A stretch of DNA of 28,622 bases from positions 1-28,622 of the forward strand of contig JAAEOI010000155.1 in the NCBI GenBank assembly GCA_024244665.1, in the 5' to 3' direction. This document shows positions 1 to 7,550 of this stretch, piece by piece. Made by a program: the position numbers and the translations under genes. Position 1 is the stretch's first letter, and the number at the start of each line of letters is the position of its first letter. Under the pieces are notes generated by a model, which was given only the letters and a program-made list of their open reading frames with translations, was not told the origin of the DNA and searched no databases. The DNA comes from Bacteroidota bacterium. Its GTDB lineage: Bacteria; Bacteroidota; Bacteroidia; Bacteroidales; GCA-2748055.

Positions 1-4
1 AGAG

Positions 5-78
5 TGAACGAGAGAGGAGTCGAACCCCCAACCTCCTGATCCGTAGTCAGGTGCTCTATCCAGTTGAGCTACTCGTCC
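5..78 (-). tRNA. tRNA-Arg (anticodon ACG)
   Basis: Read on the minus strand, the sequence folds as a cloverleaf. The 7-bp acceptor stem is GGACGAG with CTCGTTC and contains one G-U pair. The D arm has the usual AGCTC and GAGC strands. The anticodon stem CCTGA/TCAGG encloses the 7-base loop CTACGGA, which gives anticodon ACG. The T arm contains GGTTCGACTCC. The discriminator base is A, and no CCA follows in the DNA, so CCA would be added after transcription. An ACG anticodon is normally deaminated to ICG by TadA and reads CGU, CGC and CGA. No other tRNA is visible beside it. Confidence 0.95.
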
Positions 79-150
79 GGTAATGGGGTGCAAATTTAAT
101 TAAATTGTGCCAATTCCAAAACACTTTACTTAACTTTCAAGTTCCATTTA

Positions 151-158
151 TATATTTG
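151..158 (+). promoter_or_regulatory. Candidate Bacteroidota minus-7 promoter element for the AsmA-like gene
   Basis: TATATTTG matches the Bacteroidota consensus TAnnTTTG exactly and ends 15 bases before the ATG at 174, so the leader would be very short. No good TTTG minus-33 element sits 19-20 bases upstream, so the call rests on the minus-7 element and its position. Confidence 0.45.
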
Positions 159-173
159 ATTAAAACCCAAGCC

Positions 174-2987
174 ATGAAAAAAGTTCTCCGGATCCTGTTT
201 ATCACCATTGGCGTGATACTGCTTCTGCTTTTTCTGATACCTGTACTGTTTAAATCAAAGATTGAAACCACTGTTAAAGAGAAGATTAATGAGAGTGTAT
301 ATGCCACGGTGGATTGGTCCCGTTTCAGTCTCTCCCTGTTCCGGGGCTTTCCCGATCTGAGTATCAACCTGCACCTGGTTTCGGTAGTGGGGCTGGAGCC
401 CTTTGAAGGGGATACCCTTGTGGGATTAAAACGCTTCGAGGTCAGGGTCAATCCTTTCAGTGCCATTAGGAAGGATTTACAGGTGAAATCAGTCCTGCTG
501 GACCACCCGCTTATTAACGGGATTGTGCTGGAGGATGGAACTGCAAACTGGGATATTACGGAAGTGGTTGATGAGGAGCTTATAGAGGTTACTGAGGAAG
601 AGGTAGGCGAGGGGAGTTCCATGGCTGTTTCCCTGGAAAAATTTGCTATTAAAAATGGACGTATCTTTTATAATGATGCGGCGATGGGTGCCGAGGCAGC
701 CATGGAGGTTTTTAACCTGGAGCTGGCTGGTGATTTCTCTATGGAGGAGACCAAGCTTAAATTGAGCATCTCTGTTCATGGAATCGATGTCCGGTATGGA
801 GGAATCCGGTATATGAGGGGAGGGAGTTTCGGGCTTGACCTGCTTGCTGCCGCCAATATGGTGGAGAATCGCTATACGATGCTTAAAAATGAGATCCGGA
901 TCAATGGACTGACGCTTGGAACAGAGGGCGTGGTGCTAATGATGGATGATGGCGGGATGGATATGGATATGCGTTTCTTTTGCCGGGAAACTTCCTTTCA
1001 GACCCTGCTCTCCCTGGTCCCTTCCATCTATCTGAATGATTTTGAGGCCCTGGAAGCAAAAGGTACACTTCTGCTCGAAGGGGAGGTGAAAGGAGTGATG
1101 AAAGATTCTCTTATGCCCGATGCTCTTATAAAACTGGAGGTTACAGACGGATTTTTCTCCTACCCCGATTTGCCCAAAGATGTTTCTGATGTGCAGCTTA
1201 AGCTGCTGGCCAACTATAATGGAAAGGATATGGACCTTACAACGGTCGATCTGGAGAAGTTTCACATCTCTCTGGGTGGAAATCCTTTTAATGCCAGACT
1301 TCATGTAGACCATCCTGTAAGCGATATGCATGTGGATGGTGAATTGAAAGGACTCATCGATCTCGGCTCTTTGCAGGATATGGTTCCTATGGAGGAACTG
1401 GACCTGGAGGGCCGGATGACCGTCGATGTGAGGGTGGATACCCGAATGTCATATATTGAGCAGGAGAATTATGAAGAGGTTGACCTGCAGGGCTTGTTGC
1501 TGGTGGAAGGAGTGCAGGTGGAGACTTCGGATATCCCGGTACCCGTGCAGCTCAGTAAACTGGAGATGATTTTTAGTCCCAGGTATGTTGATCTGACCGG
1601 AGTTGACCTGCAGATGGGTCGGTCTGACCTGCGCCTGGAAGGTTCGCTTTCCAATTTCATCCCCTATGTTTTTAAGGGAGAAACTGTGTCGGGGGCGCTA
1701 TCAGTCTCTTCATCGTTACTCGATGCAAATGAACTGATGCCTGAAATTACTGAAGAAGCAATTTCGGATGATGATAATCCGGAAGGGGAGCCTGCCGACT
1801 CCCTGGCCATTCCGGCCCAGGTGAAGATTCCGGAGAATATTGATTTTGCCCTCGACCTTGATATGAAAGAGGTGATCTATGACAGAATCGTGATAGATAA
1901 TATCCTTGGCAAGGTGAAGGTAAGTGAAGGAGTAGCAGAGCTTGCCGGATTAGAGCTGGATTTGATCGGGGGCAGCGTTACTGCCACCGGGAGCGTTGAT
2001 ACGAGAGATGAATATGCCGGGGCGGATCTCTCCCTGGATATGCTCGGTGTGGACATCCCCACTGCATATTCAACCTTTGTGGCTGTGGAGAGGCTGGCTC
2101 CAATGGCCAAATACTGTATGGGATCGGCCAATATTAAACTGGACTACAAATCACAGCTGGATGCATCTTTCTCCCCCTTGTATGAATCGGTCTATGCCAA
2201 TGGACAGATCTTCACAAAGGATCTGCATGTCCATAATACTAAATCCTTTGTCCGCCTCAGTGAACTTCTGAAGAATGAGAAATTTCGCGAGATGGCCCCC
2301 GACGATATGAATATCAAATTCCGGATCAGGGATGGGAAAGTGATTGTGGATCCGTTTGTTATGGCCTTTGCCGATTCACGGATGACTATCTCCGGGCTGC
2401 ACGGGATTGACCTGTCGCTGGACTACCTGCTGGATATGGAGATAGCCAAAACCGACCTGGGAACAGGGGCGAGAGATATGATGAACGGGGTATCTGCCCT
2501 GGCGTCTTCGGCCGGGATTGCTATACCCGAATCAGATTTCGTAAAGATCAGGGCGAAAATCACCGGGACCTTCAGTGATCCGAAGATATCCACGGATTTG
2601 AGTGGAAATCTGGAAGCGGGAAAGTCCAGGGTAAAAGAGATTGTTGAAGAACGGATTATTGAAGAAGTGGAGAAGGTGGAAGAGGAGGTCCGTGAGGAGG
2701 CCTCGGAAAAGGCTGATGAGATTATTACTGAGGCTGAGGCGGAAGTGGAGCGTATTATGGAGGATGCCAGGAAAGCAGGGGAGGATCTTGTTAAGGAAGC
2801 AGAGAAGCAGGGGGAGAATCTTATGAAGGAAGCCGGGAGCAATCCGCTGAAGAAGATTGCCGCACGGAAGGCAGCGGATGAGCTGGTGCGACAGGCAAAA
2901 AAGCAGTCAGAGAATCTTCTCAGGGAGGCGAAGCTCAAAGCGGATGAGGTGATGGAGACTGCCAGAGGAGAGGCAGAGCGAATTTGA
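174..2987 (+). CDS. AsmA-like inner-membrane/periplasmic protein with a long hendecad-repeat tail
   Basis: This 937-residue protein belongs to the AsmA/TamB-like group. These are bridge-type proteins anchored in the inner membrane by one N-terminal helix, thought to move phospholipid or to help outer-membrane assembly. Residues 5-24 form a hydrophobic anchor. A long beta-rich region follows, with the AsmA pattern of repeated amphipathic strands and a C-terminal AsmA domain at about residues 590-810. From about residue 812 the composition changes to a Glu/Lys/Ala-rich helix of about 125 residues built of 11-residue repeats such as ARKAGEDLVKE and AEKQGENLMKE. ATG 174 was chosen because it places the membrane anchor at the N-terminus; an in-frame ATG at 105 would add 23 residues before it. 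The gene stands alone, facing the rplS terminator. The substrate is unknown, and the family call is firmer than any role. Confidence 0.85.
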   Translation: MKKVLRILFITIGVILLLLFLIPVLFKSKIETTVKEKINESVYATVDWSRFSLSLFRGFPDLSINLHLVSVVGLEPFEGDTLVGLKRFEVRVNPFSAIRKDLQVKSVLLDHPLINGIVLEDGTANWDITEVVDEELIEVTEEEVGEGSSMAVSLEKFAIKNGRIFYNDAAMGAEAAMEVFNLELAGDFSMEETKLKLSISVHGIDVRYGGIRYMRGGSFGLDLLAAANMVENRYTMLKNEIRINGLTLGTEGVVLMMDDGGMDMDMRFFCRETSFQTLLSLVPSIYLNDFEALEAKGTLLLEGEVKGVMKDSLMPDALIKLEVTDGFFSYPDLPKDVSDVQLKLLANYNGKDMDLTTVDLEKFHISLGGNPFNARLHVDHPVSDMHVDGELKGLIDLGSLQDMVPMEELDLEGRMTVDVRVDTRMSYIEQENYEEVDLQGLLLVEGVQVETSDIPVPVQLSKLEMIFSPRYVDLTGVDLQMGRSDLRLEGSLSNFIPYVFKGETVSGALSVSSSLLDANELMPEITEEAISDDDNPEGEPADSLAIPAQVKIPENIDFALDLDMKEVIYDRIVIDNILGKVKVSEGVAELAGLELDLIGGSVTATGSVDTRDEYAGADLSLDMLGVDIPTAYSTFVAVERLAPMAKYCMGSANIKLDYKSQLDASFSPLYESVYANGQIFTKDLHVHNTKSFVRLSELLKNEKFREMAPDDMNIKFRIRDGKVIVDPFVMAFADSRMTISGLHGIDLSLDYLLDMEIAKTDLGTGARDMMNGVSALASSAGIAIPESDFVKIRAKITGTFSDPKISTDLSGNLEAGKSRVKEIVEERIIEEVEKVEEEVREEASEKADEIITEAEAEVERIMEDARKAGEDLVKEAEKQGENLMKEAGSNPLKKIAARKAADELVRQAKKQSENLLREAKLKADEVMETARGEAERI

Positions 2988-2994
2988 TGAGAAC

Positions 2995-3029
2995 AAAAAA
3001 AAGAGGCCGCCCGGTAGGGGCAGCCTCTT
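2995..3029 (-). terminator. Intrinsic terminator of rplS
   Basis: On the minus strand a hairpin has a perfect 7-bp outer stem (AAGAGGC with GCCTCTT), one mismatch and an inner GCCC/GGGC stem. Eight T residues follow. It lies 24 bases past the rplS stop codon. On the plus strand the sequence after the hairpin is not T-rich, so it should act mainly on rplS transcripts. Confidence 0.85.
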
Positions 3030-3053
3030 ACAAAATACTCTACAGGGATTCCT

Positions 3054-3401
3054 TTAGAATCTCTTCTCCTTGATACGTGCTTTCTTACCGGTAAGCTCGC
3101 GGAAGTAGAAGATGCGCGCCCTTCTGACGCGTCCGTGTTTGTTGATGTCAATCTTCTCAATAAAAGGTGAAGTGACAGGAAAGATCCTCTCAACACCAAT
3201 ATTTCCTGACATTTTCCGAACCGTAAAAGTTTCAGTAAGTCCTTTGCCACGGCGCTGGATTACAACTCCCCTGTACTGCTGGACACGTTCTTTATTTCCC
3301 TCTCTAATTTTGTAATGAACAGTAATGGTATCCCCCGCACTGAATTTGGGTAATTCATTCTGGGAGGCATATTCCTGGTCAACAACCTTCATTAAATCCA
3401 T
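3054..3401 (-). CDS. rplS: 50S ribosomal protein bL19
   Basis: bL19 binds 23S rRNA at the interface between the ribosomal subunits. The 115-residue product has family hallmarks: [10 protein letters not shown] near the start, then [29 protein letters not shown] and the basic C-terminus [11 protein letters not shown]. The start at 3401 (MDLMKVV) gives the normal family length. An in-frame ATG at 3446 would add 15 residues not expected in the family and would sit on the promoter. It appears to be a single-gene unit with its own promoter just upstream and a strong terminator just downstream. In many bacteria rplS is last in an rpsP-rimM-trmD-rplS operon, so it has been separated from those partners here. 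Confidence 0.97.
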   Translation of the reverse strand: MDLMKVVDQEYASQNELPKFSAGDTITVHYKIREGNKERVQQYRGVVIQRRGKGLTETFTVRKMSGNIGVERIFPVTSPFIEKIDINKHGRVRRARIFYFRELTGKKARIKEKRF

Positions 3402-3443
3402 GATTCTATCTTTATTATATTGTAAGCCTGATTTAACAGGTCG

Positions 3444-3475
3444 CAAAATTACAAATTAAATTCGTATTTGACTAA
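3444..3475 (-). promoter_or_regulatory. Bacteroidota-type promoter of rplS
   Basis: On the minus strand TAATTTTG (3444-3451) matches the minus-7 consensus TAnnTTTG exactly. TTAG, three of four matches to TTTG, lies 20 bases upstream at 3472-3475. The leader to the ATG at 3401 would be about 37 bases and contains only a weak CCTG/CAGG inverted repeat. Confidence 0.6.
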
Positions 3476-3491
3476 TGCAAGATGCCTTTTA

Positions 3492-3509
3492 TTAACAATT
3501 CCCTGTTAA
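3492..3509 (-). terminator. Weak hairpin after the dipeptidase gene
   Basis: Directly after the dipeptidase stop codon, the minus strand reads TTAACA, a 6-base loop, then TGTTAA, a perfect but AT-rich 6-bp inverted repeat. It is followed by TAAAAGG rather than a T run, so it is at best a weak terminator. Confidence 0.3.
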
Positions 3510-5195
3510 CTAATGAGCATCCCCTTTGGGCATCTTCAGGTTCTTGCCGGCATCTTCTACCACATTTCCTTTCCACTGTTCTGAATATCCCGGCTGGTCA
3601 GGTCCAAGCGGATAGCCGTCTTCGCTGCGAAGAAAAACTCCGTTCTCCTCTTTTTTAATATTCCCGTCGATGTATTTCACCAGCAGAAATTGTCCAAGTT
3701 CCTTATAACGCTGAACAGTATAGTCCCCCATATTCACCGAATAGTTGGTGATGAACTCCCTCGCCATTTCAGGATTGGTTTCGTGGAGGACTGCTGCGGC
3801 TGCATCAATGGCTGCCACCTCAGTGATGTATTTCTCTTCAAGCTCTGTCTGAACTTTCCTGACATCCTCCATCATTACATTATACCTCAGGTAGCTGAAG
3901 TTGGATACGAAGCTGAAGGCCCAGAAGGCAGCGGTTTCAGAGTAGGAAAGCAGGTCACCGTTCCCAACTGCATATGATTCAGGTACGCGGGTCATTCCGC
4001 AGTACATGGGGACGTAAGTGGTGGAAGCTGCGTCATCGATTCCAAACCAGAAGATCCCGCCTAGCCAGTCAGGCTTCATGGAGCGACACTCGGCCACAAA
4101 TGAAAATCCGGTCTGTTGCGTGGCAGTTGCTCTTTCATTCACATACATCTTTCCGTCATATTCCCAGGTGAGGGGGCGCCACCGGTAGGGGAGGCCAAAA
4201 GGTCCGGCTCCTGCATCCTTGCTCATGTCAAGTTCGGTTCCCTCCAGGTGATCCCTCATGAAATTCATTAGGTCCTTATTGGAGATCTTGCGGTTGGGTT
4301 TAATGTAGAGAGGCATCCTGTTCTCCAGCTCTTCACCTTTCACATAGCTGAAATACTGCTCCATATCATCGTTGATCTCCTTGAAGAATGACCATACCCT
4401 CATATCGCAGAAGCGAGCAGATTCAAAATTGATTGGTGCATAGGTGTCGGAGAAGCTGAAATCGGCATCTGTTCCTTCGTAATACCCTTTTTCTCTTGCA
4501 AATTCAATCACATCTGGGGCATAGAGGCAGGTTTCCGCATCGTCCAGCGGGAATTGGCGGATCCTTGCCTGGTTGGCATGACCACTTACATATCCGTCGG
4601 GAATCCTGACCGCGACCCAGACAGCGCCTTTATTCTTATTATAGGTTTCCCCCCTTTTTGTGACCATTTCAGTTCCCTTTCCAATCAGCTCCATAATCCA
4701 TACTTCATTCGGATCAGCGATGGAAAAGGACTCTCCGGAGCTACAGTACCCGTATTTGGCAATTAGTTTTCCCATGATATTTATCGCCTCACGGGCTGTG
4801 CGTGCCCTTTGAAGGGTGATGTAGATCAGGCTCCCGTAATCGATCAGCCCGGTACTGTCTACTAATTCGCTTCTGCCCCCGTAGGTGGTTTCGCCAATGG
4901 CCACCTGGTGTTCATTCATGTTCCCCACCACCGAGAATGTGTGTGAGAGTTGCGGGATGCGCCCCAGGAATTTATTGGTGTCCCATTCATAAACATCCAG
5001 CATGGCTCCCGGAGGATAGTCCGCTGCAGGTCTGAAATAGAGTTCACCATATAAAACATGGGCATCGGCCGCATAGGTGATCATGGATGTTCCGTTGACA
5101 GATGCTCCTGGCGTCACCAGGAAATTTGTACAGGCAAATGCAGTTCCACCCCACAGGCTCAGCCCTAAAACGATAGCAATTATTCCTTTTTTCAT
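3510..5195 (-). CDS. Secreted C69-family dipeptidase
   Basis: The 561-residue protein is a member of peptidase family C69 (PepD-like), an N-terminal nucleophile hydrolase that cleaves dipeptides. A signal peptide with a hydrophobic core covers residues 5-17 and ends AFA. The next residue, Cys22 in CTNFLVTPGA, matches the catalytic cysteine that must become the free N-terminus, so signal cleavage itself may expose the nucleophile. Other family features include the early SMITYAADAH segment, GNMNEHQVAIGETT, a SIADPNEVWIMELIGKG stretch, and a C-terminal region with WxF/WLGGIFWFGIDDAAST. It probably works in the periplasm on imported or self-derived peptides. It has its own leader region and is followed by rplS on the same strand with a separate promoter, so it is likely a single-gene unit. 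Confidence 0.92.
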   Translation of the reverse strand: MKKGIIAIVLGLSLWGGTAFACTNFLVTPGASVNGTSMITYAADAHVLYGELYFRPAADYPPGAMLDVYEWDTNKFLGRIPQLSHTFSVVGNMNEHQVAIGETTYGGRSELVDSTGLIDYGSLIYITLQRARTAREAINIMGKLIAKYGYCSSGESFSIADPNEVWIMELIGKGTEMVTKRGETYNKNKGAVWVAVRIPDGYVSGHANQARIRQFPLDDAETCLYAPDVIEFAREKGYYEGTDADFSFSDTYAPINFESARFCDMRVWSFFKEINDDMEQYFSYVKGEELENRMPLYIKPNRKISNKDLMNFMRDHLEGTELDMSKDAGAGPFGLPYRWRPLTWEYDGKMYVNERATATQQTGFSFVAECRSMKPDWLGGIFWFGIDDAASTTYVPMYCGMTRVPESYAVGNGDLLSYSETAAFWAFSFVSNFSYLRYNVMMEDVRKVQTELEEKYITEVAAIDAAAAVLHETNPEMAREFITNYSVNMGDYTVQRYKELGQFLLVKYIDGNIKKEENGVFLRSEDGYPLGPDQPGYSEQWKGNVVEDAGKNLKMPKGDAH

Positions 5196-5262
5196 TTGAA
5201 CTCTTATTTATTTACAATTATTCCTTTTTATCCCTGAGCACTGACCCCTGCCCAAGAAGCGT

Positions 5263-5293
5263 CAAAGATTTCACTTTTTAAATAAACTACCAA
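5263..5293 (-). promoter_or_regulatory. Possible promoter of the dipeptidase gene
   Basis: On the minus strand AATCTTTG (5263-5270) matches TAnnTTTG at all but one fixed base, and TTGG (5290-5293) lies 19 bases upstream. The leader would be about 60 bases. This is a tentative call. Confidence 0.3.
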
Positions 5294-5324
5294 CTGATCC
5301 TGTTTAAACCACACTTTCTCTCTA

Positions 5325-6470
5325 TCAGAATACATAGTTAAGGATCTCCTCCCTTTCACCATCCGAGAGCGCATGATGCATCCCTCCAGTGTTATTCCGA
5401 TTCATCAGTTGCAGGATCTCATCTTTGCGGGATCGGTCTATCCCGGCATCCTGGCATCGAACGGGGCATCCCAGTCCGGCAAAGAACTCCTTGAAAGCCT
5501 GGTTGATCAGATCCACATCTTCAGTGTCGAACAATTCTCTCCCCAGGAATCGGATCCTCTCCCCGGTCCTTTTTTCCATGACTTTTATCCAGGCAGGATA
5601 GAGGATGGAGAGCGATGCTCCATGTGGGGTGTCATAGAGGAAGGATAGGGTATGGCCCAGGAGATGCGCCCCCCAGTCGCCCGATCTTCTTCCATACATA
5701 GTCATGTTGTTCAATGCATTCGTGGCGGCCCACATAATTCTGGCTCGCAGTACATAATCCCCCGGATTTTGCATCAGGGCGGGTCCAAACTCAAAAGCCT
5801 CCCGGATGATGGAGATTACGAAGCGGTCCGACAACGATGCATCACCCTCTCCAAACCATGCCTCCAGGCAGTGTGCGATCAGGTCCACAACACCATAGGC
5901 GGTATGGTTGGCAGGCACGGAAAGCGTGTAAGCGGGGTCCAGGAATGAGTGCGCCGGATAGATCAGCTCATTTCTGTAACCGATCTTCTTTCGGGTTTCA
6001 CTGTCCTGCAATACGGCAGTCCCGTTCATTTCTGTTCCTGTGGCTGCGAGGGTCAGAACAGCCAGAAGGGGAAGGGCAGAGGAGGGCCTGTACTGAGCGG
6101 TCATGACCTCCCATGCATCGCATCCTTCTGCAATACAAATAGCTATGATCTTGGCTGAATCAATCACGCTTCCTCCCCCTACGGCAACTACCATGTCAAC
6201 ATCCTTTCCCCTTCCCAGTTCAGTTGCAGATCTTACATCTTCTACCCGTGGATTGGGCCTGATTCCGTCATATTCAGTAATTGTGATCCCCTGCTTCTCA
6301 AGCTGTTTAACGGTATCCGAATAACTGTCATTTCGTTTTACAGAGCCTCCGCCATAGACAAGGAGGGCGTGTTTTCCAAACGCAGAAGCAGATGCTCCAA
6401 GCTCACTGACTACATCTTTACCAAAATGTAGCCTGGTTGGATTGAAAGCGGTGAAGTTTATCATGTTCAT
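5325..6470 (-). CDS. Iron-type (BdhA/YqhD-like) NAD(P)H-dependent alcohol dehydrogenase
   Basis: This 381-residue protein is a group III metal-dependent alcohol dehydrogenase of the butanol dehydrogenase/YqhD branch, which reduces aldehydes with NAD(P)H. GGGS at 98-101 is the nucleotide-binding turn. The expected metal ligands are Asp196, His200, His269 and His283, each shifted by two from the E. coli YqhD positions. GHTLSFLYDTPHGASLSI matches the family signature around the last histidines. The start codon overlaps the anmK stop by four bases (ATGA), so the two are translationally linked. The operon order is M23 peptidase, anmK, this gene. Pairing with peptidoglycan recycling has no obvious biochemical reason and may just be shared expression. 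The natural substrate cannot be read from the sequence. Confidence 0.93.
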   Translation of the reverse strand: MNMINFTAFNPTRLHFGKDVVSELGASASAFGKHALLVYGGGSVKRNDSYSDTVKQLEKQGITITEYDGIRPNPRVEDVRSATELGRGKDVDMVVAVGGGSVIDSAKIIAICIAEGCDAWEVMTAQYRPSSALPLLAVLTLAATGTEMNGTAVLQDSETRKKIGYRNELIYPAHSFLDPAYTLSVPANHTAYGVVDLIAHCLEAWFGEGDASLSDRFVISIIREAFEFGPALMQNPGDYVLRARIMWAATNALNNMTMYGRRSGDWGAHLLGHTLSFLYDTPHGASLSILYPAWIKVMEKRTGERIRFLGRELFDTEDVDLINQAFKEFFAGLGCPVRCQDAGIDRSRKDEILQLMNRNNTGGMHHALSDGEREEILNYVF

Positions 6471-7543
6471 TTGTTTTTTAACAGTTGATGTATGATTCCG
6501 GCCGAAAGGTCGGTCTTTCCGCCGGTGACGCTGGAGAGGCAGTTTACCTCACAACGGTATCTCAGCAGTCCGAGAAATGCAAATATAAGGGCCTCTTTGA
6601 AATTTACAAGCTCTGTCGGGGGGACAATGATCTCAGCTTTGGAGTGGAACCTGATCCGTTCCACCAGGGTAAGGTTCAGTGCTCCGCCTCCTGTTAACAG
6701 TACACTGTCTGCACAAGCCAGTGCCACAGACGATGAAAGCTGAATCGCTATGTGTTCTACCATGCTTGCCATCAGGTCGGGAGGGCTGAGACCGGGGTGT
6801 GCTGAGTGTGGAATAAAAACCTCCTGGAACCACTCTTTTCCCAGCGACTTCGGGGGTGGCTGCCTGTAGTACTCCAGTGTGTTCAGTTGGAGAAGGAAGC
6901 TTTGGTCTATGCTGCCCATGGCAGCCATTTCTCCATCCCTGTCAAAATCCAGGCCCTCCAGGGCAGCAATCCGGTTCAGTGCCAGGTTGGCAGGTCCCAC
7001 GTCAAAGGCAATTCTCCGGCCAAAAGGATCCTCAAAAGAGATATTTGCAAATCCGCCCAGATTGAGACAGGCATCATATGCACCGAAGAGCAGCCGGTCT
7101 CCGATGGGTACAAGTGGTGCACCCTGCCCGCCCTGCTCCACATCCTCCCTCCTGAAATCGTTAATTACAGTGACTCCTGTGCGGTCAGCCATAATTCCCC
7201 CGTGTCCTGCCTGGAAGGTGATCCCCTTTTCCGGCTCATGGAATAGTGTGTGTCCGTGAGATGCAATAAGTTCAGGTCTTGCCCCGTGTCTTTTATGAAA
7301 GTCATTCAGCACTTTTGCAAAGTGCTCCCCCAGCGTTCCGTCCAGCTCCATGATTTCATCCATTTCAAGTCCGGCCCAATTCTCAAGCCTGTTTTTCAGT
7401 TTGGAGGGATAAGGGATGGTTTCAGAGTGAATGATCTTTGAATCCCACGCTTCATTATCCTTACAGAATTCACAGAAGGCCATATCCACCCCGTCCATGG
7501 AGGATCCTGACATGATTCCCGTTACTCTGTATCTTTCTGGCAT
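6467..7543 (-). CDS. anmK: Anhydro-N-acetylmuramic acid kinase
   Basis: AnmK opens and phosphorylates 1,6-anhydro-MurNAc, released by cell-wall turnover, to give MurNAc-6-phosphate in the peptidoglycan recycling pathway. The 358-residue protein has the N-terminal GIMSGSSMDGVD motif (residues 9-20, ATPase phosphate loop), the SHGHT segment (95-99), QGGQGAPLVPIGD (137-149), and FDVGPAN with the predicted catalytic Asp181. A C-terminal LTGGGALN segment completes the ASKHA sugar-kinase fold. Length is normal for the family. The gene starts 7 bases after the M23 peptidase stop and overlaps the dehydrogenase start, so all three are probably on one transcript. A cell-wall hydrolase and a recycling kinase in one operon fits muropeptide turnover. 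Confidence 0.97.
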   Translation of the reverse strand: MPERYRVTGIMSGSSMDGVDMAFCEFCKDNEAWDSKIIHSETIPYPSKLKNRLENWAGLEMDEIMELDGTLGEHFAKVLNDFHKRHGARPELIASHGHTLFHEPEKGITFQAGHGGIMADRTGVTVINDFRREDVEQGGQGAPLVPIGDRLLFGAYDACLNLGGFANISFEDPFGRRIAFDVGPANLALNRIAALEGLDFDRDGEMAAMGSIDQSFLLQLNTLEYYRQPPPKSLGKEWFQEVFIPHSAHPGLSPPDLMASMVEHIAIQLSSSVALACADSVLLTGGGALNLTLVERIRFHSKAEIIVPPTELVNFKEALIFAFLGLLRYRCEVNCLSSVTGGKTDLSAGIIHQLLKNK

Positions 7544-7550
7544 AGCTGTC

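Noticed and set aside
2423..3250. Long Ser/Arg-rich open frame on the minus strand across the AsmA tail and rplS
   Set aside because: It runs antisense to the repetitive, Glu/Lys-rich AsmA tail and overlaps rplS in another frame. Its composition is what the reverse complement of that tail gives, and it resembles no protein family.
5235..5246. CTGAGCACTGA upstream of the dipeptidase, identical to part of the heptamer array
   Set aside because: It is a single 11-base match without tandem copies. Given how many 11-mers the array contains, one chance match in the window is not surprising.
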